The translations under genes and the position numbers were made by a program. Of a DNA stretch of 64,000 nucleotides, positions 9,948-21,555 are shown one piece after another. The notes below the pieces were generated by a model, which had not been told where the DNA came from, ran no database searches, and saw nothing but the letters and a program-made list of their open reading frames with translations. How positions within the stretch are numbered: the first letter of the stretch is position 1; each line of letters begins with the position of its first letter. This DNA comes from Nicotiana tabacum (Eukaryota > Streptophyta > Magnoliopsida > Solanales > Solanaceae): contig NC_134084.1 in the NCBI RefSeq assembly GCF_000715075.1, positions 5,086,501 through 5,150,500 of the forward strand. The letters run 5' to 3'.

Positions 9948-12900
9948 TGTCGCACCTCCTTTTTACATACCCGAGAGGGTGCAAGAGAGTTTTCTCCAAT
10001 TAAAGGACAGCCGAAACGGGATTTGTTTGTTTGTTTCAGAGTCGCCACCTGGGAATTTTAAGGCGTCCCAAGTCACCGGTTTTAATCCCTGAATCGAGGA
10101 GAATATGACTCTGTCTATTTAACAGTCTGCGCACCAGAAATTCGGATAAGGAATTCTGTTAACCCGGGAGAAGGTGTTAGGCATTCCCGAGTTCCGTGGT
10201 TCTAGCACGGTCGCTCAACTGTTATATTCGGCTTGATTATTTTGATTTGTAAAATACATTTTTATTGCATGATTTTATTGTTACCGCTTCTATTTATATT
10301 TAAAGACCCTTCTTTGAATTGAATCACGCGTACGTGTATTCGTGTTATAAATTATATATTTTTTTAAAAACATGCGGAGTTGTGTCACGCGCACGTGTAC
10401 ACAATAATATAGATAATATTTTTATTATAATAATTATTTTTGAAATTATGTTTTAATAAAATCAAGAACATTCGCCCTTTTTGTATAATTAAGTAGTGAA
10501 CCTCACATCTCGGTTTTTTATGAAATTAATAATGATATTCTCCGAGGAATCCCTTTTATTAAATATTCGATCGAAGTTGCGCGAACGCATAATCCGAATT
10601 GCTTTTAGAAATATAATCAGGTTACGCGAACGTATCCCTAATCACAAAAATATTCTTGATAAGGTTCTCTACAAATTGTTATTATGTGTTGACCGCGAGC
10701 TTTGTTTTACACATATGAATCATATACCTCAAATTTTAAAGAATTAATGACGTGAAAAAGAAAACAGACAATACGTATCTAAAACTAACATTTTTCGTGG
10801 ATACAACCTTTGGATGTCCATAAATCGAATCGTGTATAAAATTGGGAAAGAACTTAAAATGGTAAACAAATTAATATTTTCCGCAGAATCTTCATTGTTT
10901 CATTTAAGGCGAACTCTTCTTCTATATATCTTTTACATAAAATGCCACGATTCGTTTATAAATCCTATGTCCTTCTCATGTATTTGTTTTAGTCCAAAGT
11001 TGCAATGGTTTGGTTAATGTTTGCAATGGAAGATAAGAGTCAAGTTGATAAGAAAGAGAACTATTATACAAATTGATTCAATAAAATTACATCACATGCA
11101 ATATAGTTGTACGTTTGAACCATTCCTAATATTGTATCAACTCACCTTCCACATATGATTATATATATACTCATCATCATGCCATATATGAACATACAAC
11201 TTATATCAATCTAAACGAAAATCAGATTTTTTTTTACAAGATATACTAATAATGTAATTTATTGATACTTCCATTCTACTTTACATTTAGCTAACAATAT
11301 TACGGGATGTAATTAATGGCCCATTTTATGCCATGTTCCCTACCTTGGTATTTTAATCCTGACTTCACTTAATGAAAATTCCGAAATAGATAATATTATT
11401 ACAACACTTAAACGAATTTTAAGAGGTAACAATTATCTTATATTCATTACGCCAAACGTACTACTATATTAATCAACTGAAACAAAAACCAAATTTTTAA
11501 CTAATGAACTTGAACGAATGGAAAACAGAATTATAATTCCCGAACTTCATTAATTTGTCATGTTGAAGCTTTTCGTGACATGAATTTACAGATATGTACC
11601 TGATATTGGAAGCAAAAGAAAATGAAGATGAGAATTAGCAGCAGTAATAACAGTACAACAGCAACAACTGCCCAGCAACAGTAACAACCCAGTAACAGAC
11701 CGGTGGAGTAGTAATCCCAAAAACAAAAGCTTTAAGCTTTAAATGAAACAACAACCATTAATACTAATTTCAAACAAAGAAAGAAAGCAGTAGATTTTTA
11801 GTTTTTATTTTTATTTTTGAAAGCTTAAATATTTTTCGGAATTTTTCTCTCTTCTATTCTCTGTCCGTTTTTTCTCTCTATCTGTGTGTGTATTTTTTCT
11901 CGTATCCCCTCTCTCATTGTCTTGTGTTCAAGACTTCTTCTTATAACTCATCTCATAAACCTTTCAATTAATTAAAATCCATACTTTTTCTCTACCCAAC
12001 CCATTATCTTTCCACTCATCCCCATTACATTAAATAAACATATCACACCACCCCATTATATTTTGTCCCCCATGCTTCATTTAAAATAATGCAAGATTCC
12101 CCCTTTAAATTAAATCTTGTCCCCCCTTTATATTAAACAACTATATCACAACCCACCCCATTTCATTTTGTCCCCCATGCTTCAAATAAACAATTTCAAA
12201 ATGTACAATTCCTAAACTACCCCTCACGACCTTACTGAAATTACCAAACTACCCCTGAACGTACTACAAATTACCAAACTACCCATCAGCTATAACACAT
12301 CATTTAATCAAACATAACCAAAATATAGACAATATGATTAATTTCTAACAATGTTCAAACAACAAATTTCATGAACATGATTTCTTCAACATTTCAACAA
12401 CAAAGCACATGAACATGATTTCAACAACATTTCAACAACAAATCACATGAACACAAATTGAACAACAAAGAACAACTAAAATTTGATTGAACAATATTTT
12501 AGCAACAAACAATCCTATTTTCGGATTCAACAACAACAACAAACAAGTATATTTAGATTTCTAAATTCAATAATATTGAACTTAAAATCAACTACTCTAA
12601 CAACATTACAACAAACAATTCCTATAAACAAGATTATGAGAAAAATTCAAGAAATAATCATAAATGATAAACAAAAAATCAAACTATACACATTTCGGAT
12701 TCAAGATCAAACAAACATAATATGAACATGAATTAAATCTAAAAAACGATGGATTCAAATGATTAAAACCAACATACTTCCCTTATTACAACTAAATTCT
12801 TTTACGCAAATGACAAAACAAAAACCTAAGAAGAAACAGTTATGAACTTAAGCTTGAACTTAACAATATTAACAATTTCCGGAAAATACATAAAATACAT

Positions 12901-14334
12901 GAAACAAATTGAAGAAACAATTAATTAAACTTCAATTTGTATCTAACTAATATTAAACTAACAAATATTCATTTAAACAATAATACAAACATGAAAACAA
13001 CTAATTAAACTTCTATTTTGAAATCTGAAAATTAATTTTAACAAAGCACATGAACATGAACAAACTAGAAAAATGATTTCAACGATAAACAACGAACAAA
13101 ACAAGAATCAAATATTTAACGATTTTAACTTTTAGAAATATAAAAACGAAATATGGACAAAATAAAACTCAAAAACAACTAACCGGAGATGAATCAACGA
13201 AGAACTTTGATTGTAAACAAATCTGTCCGAGCCTCGACCAAAGCTCGAACAAATGACGACGAAGACGAAGAGAAGATGAAGCAGCCCGTAGCTACTGCCG
13301 CGACGAGCAGCAGCAGCAGTCCGTCCAACACCTGCTGCGACGAGCAGCAGCAGCACAACGTCGAGACAGCAGCAGCGGCAGCGACAGGTAGCAGCAGCGG
13401 CGGCGACAGGCAGCAGCAGCGCGGACAGCCATGGACGACGACATGGTCGACGTCGAAGCTCGTCCATGGCTGTGTTCGTTTGGTTGTTTGGTTGAGACAG
13501 AAGCAGCAGCGACGGGGCTTCGAACAACAGAAGGAACAAACAACGGGCTGGTCGACGCACAAGCAGAAGCAACTGGTGGCGACGACGGACTGTTTTGCCG
13601 GAGAAGATGAAGCTCGACCAAACGACGACGAACTAGAGCAACAATGGTGGACGAAGAAGATGAAGTGCTTGGGCAGCAGCTGTTTGGACGATGAGGATGT
13701 GTCGAAGAAGAAGGTAAAGGGCAGCCATGGATGCTTGGTTGGAGCTTTGGAGGAAGAAGAAGAAGATAGGAGAGGGGGGGGGGGCGGATGGTTTAGATTT
13801 TAGGGTTTTCTTCTTTTAGTTTTTGTTTTGTTTTTGTAAAATGTAAGACAAAGGGGTTTGGGTCTTTTGGGTTATGGACTGGGTCGACCCAGTTCGAAAT
13901 GGACTGGGTCGTAGGGAAGATTGGGCCATTTTTTGGGCCTATGGCTTGAAATCGAAGAAGAGGCCCAATTCCGACTTTCTTTATATTTTCGCTCTTTTTT
14001 CTTCTTTTATTTCTCTAAAACTAAATTATAAAAATACTTAAACTATTATTAAGAATTAAATTAAGTTATAAAAGCGCAAATTAACTCCCAATAACAATTA
14101 ACGCACAATTAAGTAATAATTAAGCATAAAATTGTATATTTGGACATTAAATGCTAAAATGCAAACGATGCCTATTTTTGTAATTTTTAATTTTTGTAAA
14201 ACAAATTTAATTACTAACAACTGTAGAATTAAATCCTACATGCAAAATGCGACATATTTTTGTATTTTTTATTAATTTATCAAATAAACACGCACAGACA
14301 AATACAAATAATTATTCAAAATATCACAAAATTG
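9948..14334 (-). repeat. O1 5' LTR, about 4.4 kb
   Basis: The inner border is set by the PBS and a TG at 9948. The outer border is set by the end of similarity to the left LTR at 14334. The sequence GGGCAAAAATCACGTGCTTAC up to about 14410 resembles the terminus of related LTRs, so the true end may be near 14410. The LTR is AT-rich (about 10200-13130) with a GC-rich CAG/ACG island at 13189-13800. Two CACGCGYACGTGTA motifs lie near 10325 and 10386. Confidence 0.75.
13189..13803 (+). other. GC-rich CAG/GACGACG island inside O1 LTR (open frames on both strands)
   Basis: A 204-codon plus-strand frame and overlapping minus-strand frames of up to 146 codons are open here. The sequence is dominated by CAG, GAC and GAAGAA triplets, coding low-complexity Gln/Ser/Ala or Leu/Cys/Arg runs depending on frame. 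Composition differs sharply from the AT-rich LTR around it. The left LTR has the same island in 1-531, where the plus frame is interrupted, which argues against a conserved product. It could be an ancient captured host exon or a CpG/CHG-rich promoter part; I cannot tell which. About 15 bp of G-rich tract near 13772 differ in length between copies. Confidence 0.6.
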
Positions 14335-14499
14335 CACACCAAAGAAAAATTATTTTATTTTTGGATTTTTTGGGAGTAATTCTCATATTGGGCAAAAATC
14401 ACGTGCTTACTGTATTTACATTTATATACTATTTAAAGGTTAGTGACCTTTTGCCATGAATTTGATATCCCTGGTCATACATATTTTCTAATTTGGAGA

Positions 14500-14645
14500 T
14501 AAAATATTTTGGGTGAAGCTATATTATTAACTTGTTATTTATAAAGTAGAACTCTTTATGAGTTGTGAAAATGTTATCTCCTTAACTTGAAATTTTCGAA
14601 AATGTGGGGGACCATGGTGTCCAGAGTTATATAGCCCGATCCTAA
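14500..14645 (+). pseudogene. C0 integrase C-terminal fragment
   Basis: In broken plus frames I read GEAILLTCYL, then NLKFSKMWG, then PDPKK. This is the order of the Copia integrase tail (the WGEA...NRVP...PYELW...NL..KVWG...PDPKK region) that follows the catalytic core. It has stops, and no frame covers it. It is too short for certainty, but the match in order and spacing fits the RNase H remnant downstream. Confidence 0.5.
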
Positions 14646-15019
14646 GAAGGAAAAATATGAGAAAAAATTACTTATTAATGTTATAATAAAGCATTACAAA
14701 ATTGAAATTTTTTGCGGCAAAAAATTTGTATTGGAAGATAAAAAATATGTTGTCTTTCTGACTTTAAAAAGTTGTGTTGCTTCGGTTGAAGAAATCGTTA
14801 AATTATGACCCGTTTCCTACTGATTTGAGATATTTCTGTAGAAGTTAAAATTGCTTCTATATTTAGAAAATTTTACTTTGGTACTTGACAATGGAAGATA
14901 CAAAAAGAAAATAAATTCTTATGTGTTGAAAAATATTTCAAAAGGCACTTGCAAGGAAATCAAGTTTCATTTCAATTGAGATAATTTTATGCCTTATTTG
15001 AGAAATACTATAAGTTAGT

Positions 15020-15430
15020 ATTTTATGTGTGGAGTTTCCACTGTATTAGAAGGATACAGTGATGATATTGAATCTCTGATTCAGAGGAGAAAAGTTCAAT
15101 AGTGATTGTGTGATCACCTTTTGGCGGGGTGTTATGGTATTAAAATTGCATGGAAGAGAGGTTGATTAAGCAACCTCTTGATGAGTTAAACCGACAATAA
15201 TTATGTCGATGAATTTTGATTGCCAAGACACAATAACCATTGTAATCTTTCAATGGGAAGAGTAGACGCATTTGTTTAAGATATAATGTCATAAAGCAAT
15301 TGCTTAGAGATGAGAGTTTTTATACATATTATATGTAGTCAAAAGAGGATTTGGCCGATCCTTTGAATTATAAGTGAAACATCGAGGGGTTGAGACTTTT
15401 GCCAATTTGAGATGTATCAACAATGATGGT
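15020..15430 (+). pseudogene. C0 RNase H / pol C-terminus remnant (Copia)
   Basis: Across changing plus frames there are the typical pieces of Copia RNase H, which removes RNA from the RNA:DNA hybrid. Near 15033 the sequence reads like PTVLEGYSD. Near 15120 it reads TFGG..., near 15252 SFNGKSRRICLRYNVIKQLL, and near 15340 VKREDLADPL-like, then ETSRG. Order and spacing fit the family's C-terminal end, but frameshifts and stops break it throughout. The gene ends near 15430. Confidence 0.7.
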
Positions 15431-16359
15431 AACCCAACCTATGTGATTGGAGATCCCATGAACTAGGTTCATATGGGTAATAACAAGTCATTATTTGATC
15501 AAATATGCACTATCAAATTATGTCTCTTCCTATGGTGTGTGCGTGTATATAGTGTAAGACTGCAAGGAGTGTGAGGTTGAGTTATTAAACTCTTAATCCA
15601 ATAATCCATAGCCTATTGTAGGTGGTGTATTGTGCTGCAGAATACACTTGATGGATGGACCTATATGAGTGTGGAGTGGGGTCGCTCCTATGAAATTTGT
15701 GGCAAAATTTCTAGAGCACTCATGAAAACCAGGCGCGCGCATGGCCTATGTCACGACCCTAACCCCGAACCCGATCGTGATGGCGCCTCTCGTGAAGACA
15801 AGGCCAGCCAGTTAAAACCCAATTCACCTTTTAAAACAGTTAATCAACACAAATAGTCTAAACATGATTTAATAATACTGAATAGCGGAAAATATCGATA
15901 ACAATGCGGAAATACACCCGACACAGCCCTAACCGGGGTGTCACAAGTCACGAGTATCTATAGGTCATAATACAAGTCTGTTAAATCCAATAACTAGTAC
16001 AAATGTTTGAAGGGAAATAGAAATGATAAGAGAGTATAGACACGGGGCTGCTGACATCAACAGCTGCCTCGTAATCTCCGAAAAGCCGCTTGGAACTGGA
16101 GGAATCAACACTCAGGAGCAGAACCAGCTACGCCTGAATCTGCACACAGGGTGCAGGGAGTAAAGTGAGTACTCCAACTCAATGAGTAACAAATGTAAAT
16201 AACGACTGAAAGTAAGAAAACACGTAAGACACAAGACATTCTATAATGAAGCAGTAAAACTATTTAGAAAACGGTAAAACCAGTAAAAAGTCAAGTGAAA
16301 TCCTCTTTCAACAAGTAAATAAGTAATTAACAGGTAATTAAGGTACAATAAACAAATAG

Positions 16360-16690
16360 AAGTTCGCCCCTCGGGCACAGTATCAACAAATCCGCCTCTT
16401 GGGCAGTATCTCAGCACAGAACCAGCCCCTCGGGCAATATCTCAAAATAGAACCAGCCCCTCGGGCTCAATCTCACATCACAATGGGTACGCACGCTCAC
16501 TGGGGTGTACAGACTCCGGGAGGGGCCCCTTACGGTCTAAGCGCAATAACAAGCTATCTTGTGGCATCAAAACATGGCCCTCAGCCTCATATCAATCAAG
16601 TCATCTCGTGGCGTACATATCTCAGGCCCTCGGCCTCAAATCAGTATCAGTGTTTCCTCACAACATAGGCCCTCGACCTTACTCAGTCAA
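16360..16690. repeat. G1 LTR second minisatellite block
   Basis: Dispersed short units with CCCCTCGGGC and GGCCCTCGGCCTCA recur here. GGCCCTCGGCC is a short inverted repeat (GGCC/GGCC). In the LTR's own orientation the block lies about 1.8-2.1 kb from the LTR start once S1 is removed. Confidence 0.6.
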
Positions 16691-17644
16691 AAATACTCAC
16701 AAGCCCATTGAGCAATAGTAAAATAGTCTTTCTCAGTCAAAAACATCATTTAAAATATCACTCAAGTCTTAAAACTGAGTAAACATAGCTGAGTAGTAAA
16801 ACGGTGAAAAATAATATGACTGAGTTCAAGTAATGAATCAAAACAGTGAGGAAATAGTTATAAAAATTCATAAAGGATTCAAATAGTTGGCACTAGGCCC
16901 AAAGATGGCATTCAGCCCAAATAATGATGATAGCAAATAGTTTTTAGTCAAATACGTGGTAAAATCATCAATCGGAATGGACCAAATCACAATCCCTAAT
17001 AGTGTACGACCCCACGCTTGTCATCAAGTGTGTGCCTCACCTCAATATAGCACTACGATGTGCAAATCCGGGGTTTCAAACCCTTAGAGCATCATTTACA
17101 ATCATTACTCACCTCGAACCGGCTAAATCTCTAGCTCGCGATGCCTTTGCCCCTCGAATTGGCTTCCACGCGTGTCGAATCTATCCAAAATCAGAATGAG
17201 GACATCAAAATATTCTAATGGAACAAAGCCCAAGTGAAAACAATCAATAAAGGGCACAAATCTCGAAATTACCAAAACCCAACCCCCGGGCCTATGTCTT
17301 GGAATTCAGAAATTTTTACATGAATAGATTCCTCATCTCCCCACGAGTCTATGCATATCAAGAATACCAAAATCGGAGTTCAAATGACCCCTCAAATCCT
17401 CATTTTAAGGCCTGTTAAACTCAAGCCCTAATCCCCCATTTTTAGCCTTTTAATTCCTTTAATTACTGCCTTAATCCATGAAATTCTACCATAGAAATGT
17501 GTTTTAGGTCCAAAATCCTTACCTTAACGAAGTTCCCTTGAAATCCCTCTTCCATATCGTCCAAAAGCACTCAAGCCAAAGTAAAAAATGGTGAAATAAC
17601 CCAAAATTCGCGAAGGGCTCTTTTAATTCATCTGCCCAGTTGTT

Positions 17645-17859
17645 CCGCATCTGCGGCACCTTCTGCTGCTTCTATGCTACCGCATCTGCGGACTATCCAT
17701 CGCTTCTGCGGAAATCACTTAAGGGCCAATTTCGCATCTGCGGTCCATACTCCGCATCTGCTACTCGGCAGGTGCGGCCCGTCTACCGCATCTACGGTTA
17801 CTGACTATTCCTCTCGAATCCGCTTCTGCGGCTCACCTTGAGCACGTGCGGCACCGCAC
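17645..17859. repeat. G1 LTR palindrome cluster (CCGCATCTGCGG)
   Basis: CCGCATCTGCGG occurs at 17645-17656 and 17680-17691. Near-copies follow at about 17701, 17733, 17751, 17788 and 17820, and GCACGTGCGG lies near 17842. The cluster continues beyond S1 at 20912-20950 (CTGCGG, CAGGTGCG). Each core is a near-perfect 12 bp palindrome. In LTR orientation it sits about 0.6-0.85 kb from the LTR start, just upstream of an AATTAAAAG TATA-like stretch. Confidence 0.75.
17855..17859. other. S1 target-site duplication, left copy (CGCAC)
   Basis: CGCAC directly precedes the TG of S1 and is repeated at 20907-20911 directly after its CA. Five base pairs is the size expected for LTR retrotransposon integrase. 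Confidence 0.85.
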
Positions 17860-18632
17860 TGTCACGACCCAAAAGCTAACTAGTCATTATAGCACCGAAC
17901 TCATCCTGCTAGGTAAGCCAACTCATCAAGTCCAATTTAATATAACTTACTGAGAAAAAATAAATGATCTCTTATACACCTCCCAAGTACTGGTAGTACA
18001 AATCATGAGCTTCTAAGAGTAGAATTTACAAAATTGATATAAAACAAATACATCTTCTGTTTGAAAAGTTACATAAACAGAGTTTAATGAATCTAAGGCT
18101 ACCATAAACAAGAGGCAGCTATAACAGGGACGCCGATACATTTTCCAAGTCAGCTCCCATCGAACACAACAACGTCGACATCCGAAATCTGCACGCAATG
18201 TGCAGGAAGTGTAGTATGAGTACAACCGACCCCATGTACTCAAAAAGTAACAAACCTAAACTTAGGTTGAAAGTAGTGACGAGCTTGTACCAAGGTCAGA
18301 GTCCACTCCAATATCCAGTAACATCTCATAACAATATAATTAAAGCATCACAAGGAATAACTCAATAATAAAATGTTCAGCTCGTTCACAGTTCCAAAAA
18401 AAATATTTTCTCTTCAAGTATAATAGTAAAACTCAATTCTTTTCACTGAAATCACTAAAATATAAGTAAGTCTGAAAACTATGATCTTTCCCATAAAACT
18501 TTCTTTCAAAATTGGAGATTTCATTTTTCAAATGACATGAGGAAAGTACATCTCTATGCCTATATTTCAATGTGCATGTCAATGCAATGCAAAATAGTGA
18601 CCAAAACCATATGCATACTCTTAGAGTATCAA

Positions 18633-18960
18633 TTCACTCAGTCTTCCCTGTCACTCAATCCTCTCAGTCACTCAGTCCTCCCAGTCACTCAATCCTCACA
18701 GTCACTCATGCCTCACAATCACTCAATCCTCCCAAGTCTCTCGGCACTCGCACTCAGTAGGTACCTGCGCTCACTAGGGGTGTGTACAGACTCCGGAGGG
18801 GCTCCTTCAGCCCAAGCGCTATAACAAGCCATCTCTTTGGCATAAATCAATCAGGCCCTCGGCCTCACTCAATCATAAAGCAGTAACAACATACTGCGAC
18901 GTGCAGCCCGATCCATTAATCATCCTCACAATTAGGCCATCGGCCTCACTCAGTCATCAA
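18633..18960. repeat. S1 minisatellite block
   Basis: From 18633 to 18740 a roughly 20 bp unit (CAGTCACTCAATCCTCC and variants) is repeated about five times. GGCCCTCGGCCTCACTCA and GGCCATCGGCCTCACTCA follow near 18854 and 18936. The latter are short inverted repeats like those of G1. In LTR orientation the block is about 1.95-2.3 kb from the LTR start. Confidence 0.7.
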
Positions 18961-19934
18961 TCTCTCCAGTCTCTCGGGCTCAAAATGTCATGAAAATCAG
19001 CCCAAAAATGATGATATAATGTATTAATAATAACAACTGAGACTGAGATATTATATGAATAAATGAATATGACTGAGTATGAAATATCAATGAAATCAGT
19101 GAGATGACAGCAATAAACTACCACTATGGGTCCCAACAATATCGGTATAAAGCCTAAACATGATATCTAGCATGATATACAACTCAATTTACTTATCACA
19201 TGGTGAAAACACAGATATCAACAAAGTAGGACCACTATACAGTGTCCTGGAAACAACAGAGTCACCATTCACAGGGTGCATGCCCACACGCCCATCACCT
19301 AGTATGTGCGTCACCTAAACATCAATCACATAACACATAATTCGGGGTTTCATACCCTTGGCACTAAGTTTAAAAGAGTTACTTATCTTGAACAAATCGA
19401 CTCCAATGCCGAGTAAGCTAACAATACTCCGGAAATTCCATTATATGTGTATCAACCTTTGAACGCCTTCCAATCTCCTCAATTCCAAGCCAAACGATTC
19501 GAAACTAGTCAAACAACGTGCAAATTAATCAAAACATACTCCAATTCTTATAATTTAACAATTTATGAAAATTTCCAACTCCGCTAAATAATTTGGCAGT
19601 GGGGCCCACATCTCGGAATCCGATGAAACTTACAAAATCCGATAACTCATTTGATTACGAGTCCAACCATACTAATTTTACTCAACTCTGACTCCGGATC
19701 GATGTTCAAATCTTGAAAATTCATTTTATGGAATTTTAGAAAATTCCTCCATTTCTCTTGAAATATCAATTATCTAACCCCAAAAATGAAGATTAATTCA
19801 TGGAATATAATCACAAGGGAGTTAAGAACACTTACCCCAAGTTTTGTGGTGAAGTTTGCCTCTGAAAATCGCCCAAACCGAGCTCCATAGCTCCCAATGT
19901 GTAAAAATGGCCGAAACCCCCGTTTTAAGAATTT

Positions 19935-20050
19935 TACCATTCCGGCGCCAAAGGTGGCACCGGGCGCTGCCTGTGGCGCTGGTTCCAGTAGCTAAAACAA
20001 TCCGGGCTCCAGGGATAGCGCCCAGTGCTACCCTGGGCGCTGGCGATGGG
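19935..20050. repeat. S1 palindrome cluster (GGCGC/GCGCC)
   Basis: GGCGCC, GGGCGCTG, TGGCGCTGG and a perfect 9 bp inverted repeat (AGCGCCCAG at 20017-20025 and CTGGGCGCT at 20033-20041) are packed here. The position, about 0.86-0.97 kb from the LTR start, matches the palindrome clusters of the other Tekay-like LTRs in this window. Confidence 0.7.
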
Positions 20051-20906
20051 AAATTATTTTTTCCGACACGATAATGGGCATAACTCTCTCATACAACGTC
20101 CGAATTCGACGATTCTTTTTCCTATGGCTCTGAAATTTCAATACGGATCTAATGATTCAGTAAAAACTGAATTTGGAGCTCACTTTCTTAATGTGGTACC
20201 ACTTATTCTTGAAGAAACGCGTTGAAACGTTCTTGAAATGCCCAAATCCAACTCCGTTACCCTTCCGAAATTCACCCGAGGCCCTCGGGACCTCAACCAA
20301 TTATATCAACAAGTCCTAAAACATCATACAAACTTAGTTGATGTCTCAAATCACATCAAACCCCAATAAAATACAAATCACACTCCAATTCAAGCTTCAC
20401 AGAAACTAACAAATTCCAACTTCTACATTTGATGCCAAAACCTATCAAATCAATCCGGAATGGCATCAAATTTTGCACACAAGTCATAAATGACATAACG
20501 AAGCTATTTCAATTTTTGGAATTGAATTTCGATCCCGATATCGAAAAGTCAACTCTCGGTCAAACTTCCGAATTTCATTTTTTCAACTTTTGCCAAAATG
20601 CTTCAATTTATTCTACGGTCTTCGAAATAAATATCCGAACACACTCCTAAGTCCAAAATCATCATATAGAGCCATTGAAACCATTAAAACTCCATTCCGG
20701 AGTCGTTTGCACAAAAGTCAAACTCCGGTCAACTCTTTAAACTTAAGCTTTGAACATTAAATTTCATTCTTTCAAACTAACTCCGAAATAACTGAAAATC
20801 AAAACTGACAATTCACACAAGTCATAATACATCATAGGAGGATATTTAAGACTTCAAATAGTTGAAAGGAGTGTAAATGTCCGAAATGACCGGTTGGGTC
20901 GTTACA

Positions 20907-20911
20907 CGCAC
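20907..20911. other. S1 target-site duplication, right copy (CGCAC)
   Basis: It matches 17855-17859. After it the host LTR of G1 continues without a gap in its palindrome cluster. Confidence 0.85.
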
Positions 20912-21537
20912 CTGCGGTGCCCAAACCTCAGGTGCGAAAACACCAGAAGCAGCAAAACAACAACAGTTGCAAAACATCTCAACCTCTCCGAAAACCACCC
21001 GAAATCATCCCGAGGCCCCCGAGACCTCAACCAAAAGCGCAAACATAACCCAATACCTTATTCAAACTTGTTCCAATCATCAAAACACTTCAAACCATAT
21101 CAAATCAACCAAAACACCTCGGATTCAAGCCTAAGTTTCTAAAATCATCCGAAATACGCTTTTGATAAAAAACCCAACCAAATCACGTCCGAATGACCTG
21201 AAATTTTGCAACACATCCCAAATGACACAACGAAGCTACTGCAACTCTCGGAATTCCATTCCGACCCCTATATCAAAATCTCGCCTATCAAAACCTCCCG
21301 AAGCTAACTGACCCATCGGAACTCGCATCCGATCCCTCTAACACATAAGTCAACGTCCGGTTGACTTTTCCAACTTAAACCTTCTTAAAAGAGACTAAGT
21401 GTCTCAAACCTTACCAAAACCATTTCGGATTCGATCCAACCAACCCGATACCATAAAACACGGATAACAAATCATAAAGAAGCAAAAATGGGGGAAACGG
21501 AGCGGTAACTCATGAGACGACTGACCGGGTTGTCACA
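20912..21537 (-). repeat. G1 3' LTR, proximal part
   Basis: This is the LTR start in element orientation. It ends TGTCACA at 21537 and is matched by the right LTR remnant 26174-26780 from about 21031 on. The match confirms that both are LTRs of one element. Confidence 0.85.
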
Positions 21538-21552
21538 TCCTCCCCAACTTAA
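21538..21552 (-). other. G1 polypurine tract
   Basis: On the minus strand AAGTTGGGGAGGATG directly precedes the LTR start TGTGACAACC. This is the expected place and composition for the plus-strand primer of Gypsy elements. Confidence 0.75.
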
Positions 21553-21555
21553 GCA

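Larger units (their letters stand above)
1..14334 (-). mobile_element. O1: Ogre/Tat-like giant LTR retrotransposon, non-autonomous, cut by window start
   Basis: Bases 1-1063 and 13268-14334 are near-identical direct copies (about 12 base differences and a few indels by eye), which is the LTR pair. Reading the minus strand from right to left the order is: 5' LTR, a primer site matching tRNA-Arg, a 2.7 kb leader, a gag remnant, a long repeat-rich 3' region, and the start of the 3' LTR. Long LTRs, a tRNA-Arg primer and tandem repeats before the 3' LTR are known hallmarks of plant Ogre/Tat Gypsy elements. No protease, reverse transcriptase or integrase motif was found in the 8.9 kb internal part, so I infer a non-autonomous derivative. 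The left LTR runs off the window, so the target duplication cannot be checked. From 1064 to about 1388 I see nothing recognisable and no clear polypurine tract. Confidence 0.8.
14411..15748 (+). mobile_element. C0: Copia-type remnant, left part
   Basis: Decayed Copia pol pieces lie in plus orientation (integrase end and RNase H, listed separately). They are followed by an untranslated trailer from about 15430 that is cut at 15748 by element G1 and resumes at 26781. Reverse transcriptase is not visible between the two pieces, so it has been deleted. The left border with O1 is at 14334-14410. Confidence 0.65.
15749..17859 (-). repeat. G1 3' LTR, distal part
   Basis: It begins TGTCACGACCC on plus and continues to 17859, where solo LTR S1 interrupts it. 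It resumes at 20912 and ends ...GGTTGTCACA at 21537. Without S1 and one TSD copy it is about 2.74 kb. Both ends form an 11 bp imperfect inverted repeat. Short frames here (16399-16668, 17002-17199) are not genes. Confidence 0.85.
17860..20906 (-). mobile_element. S1: solo LTR of a Gypsy element nested in G1 LTR
   Basis: It starts TGTCACGACCC and ends GGGTCGTTACA, and it is flanked by the duplication CGCAC. No internal region is present, so this is a 3047 bp solo LTR left by recombination between two LTRs. Its termini are an 11 bp inverted repeat with one mismatch, and its ends in this order mean minus orientation. Frames inside it (18537-18824, 19856-20074) are low-complexity and not genes. 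Confidence 0.9.

Noticed and set aside
13189..13803. 204-codon plus-strand frame as a host gene
   Set aside because: Low-complexity triplet sequence within the O1 LTR; the copy at 1-531 does not keep the frame.
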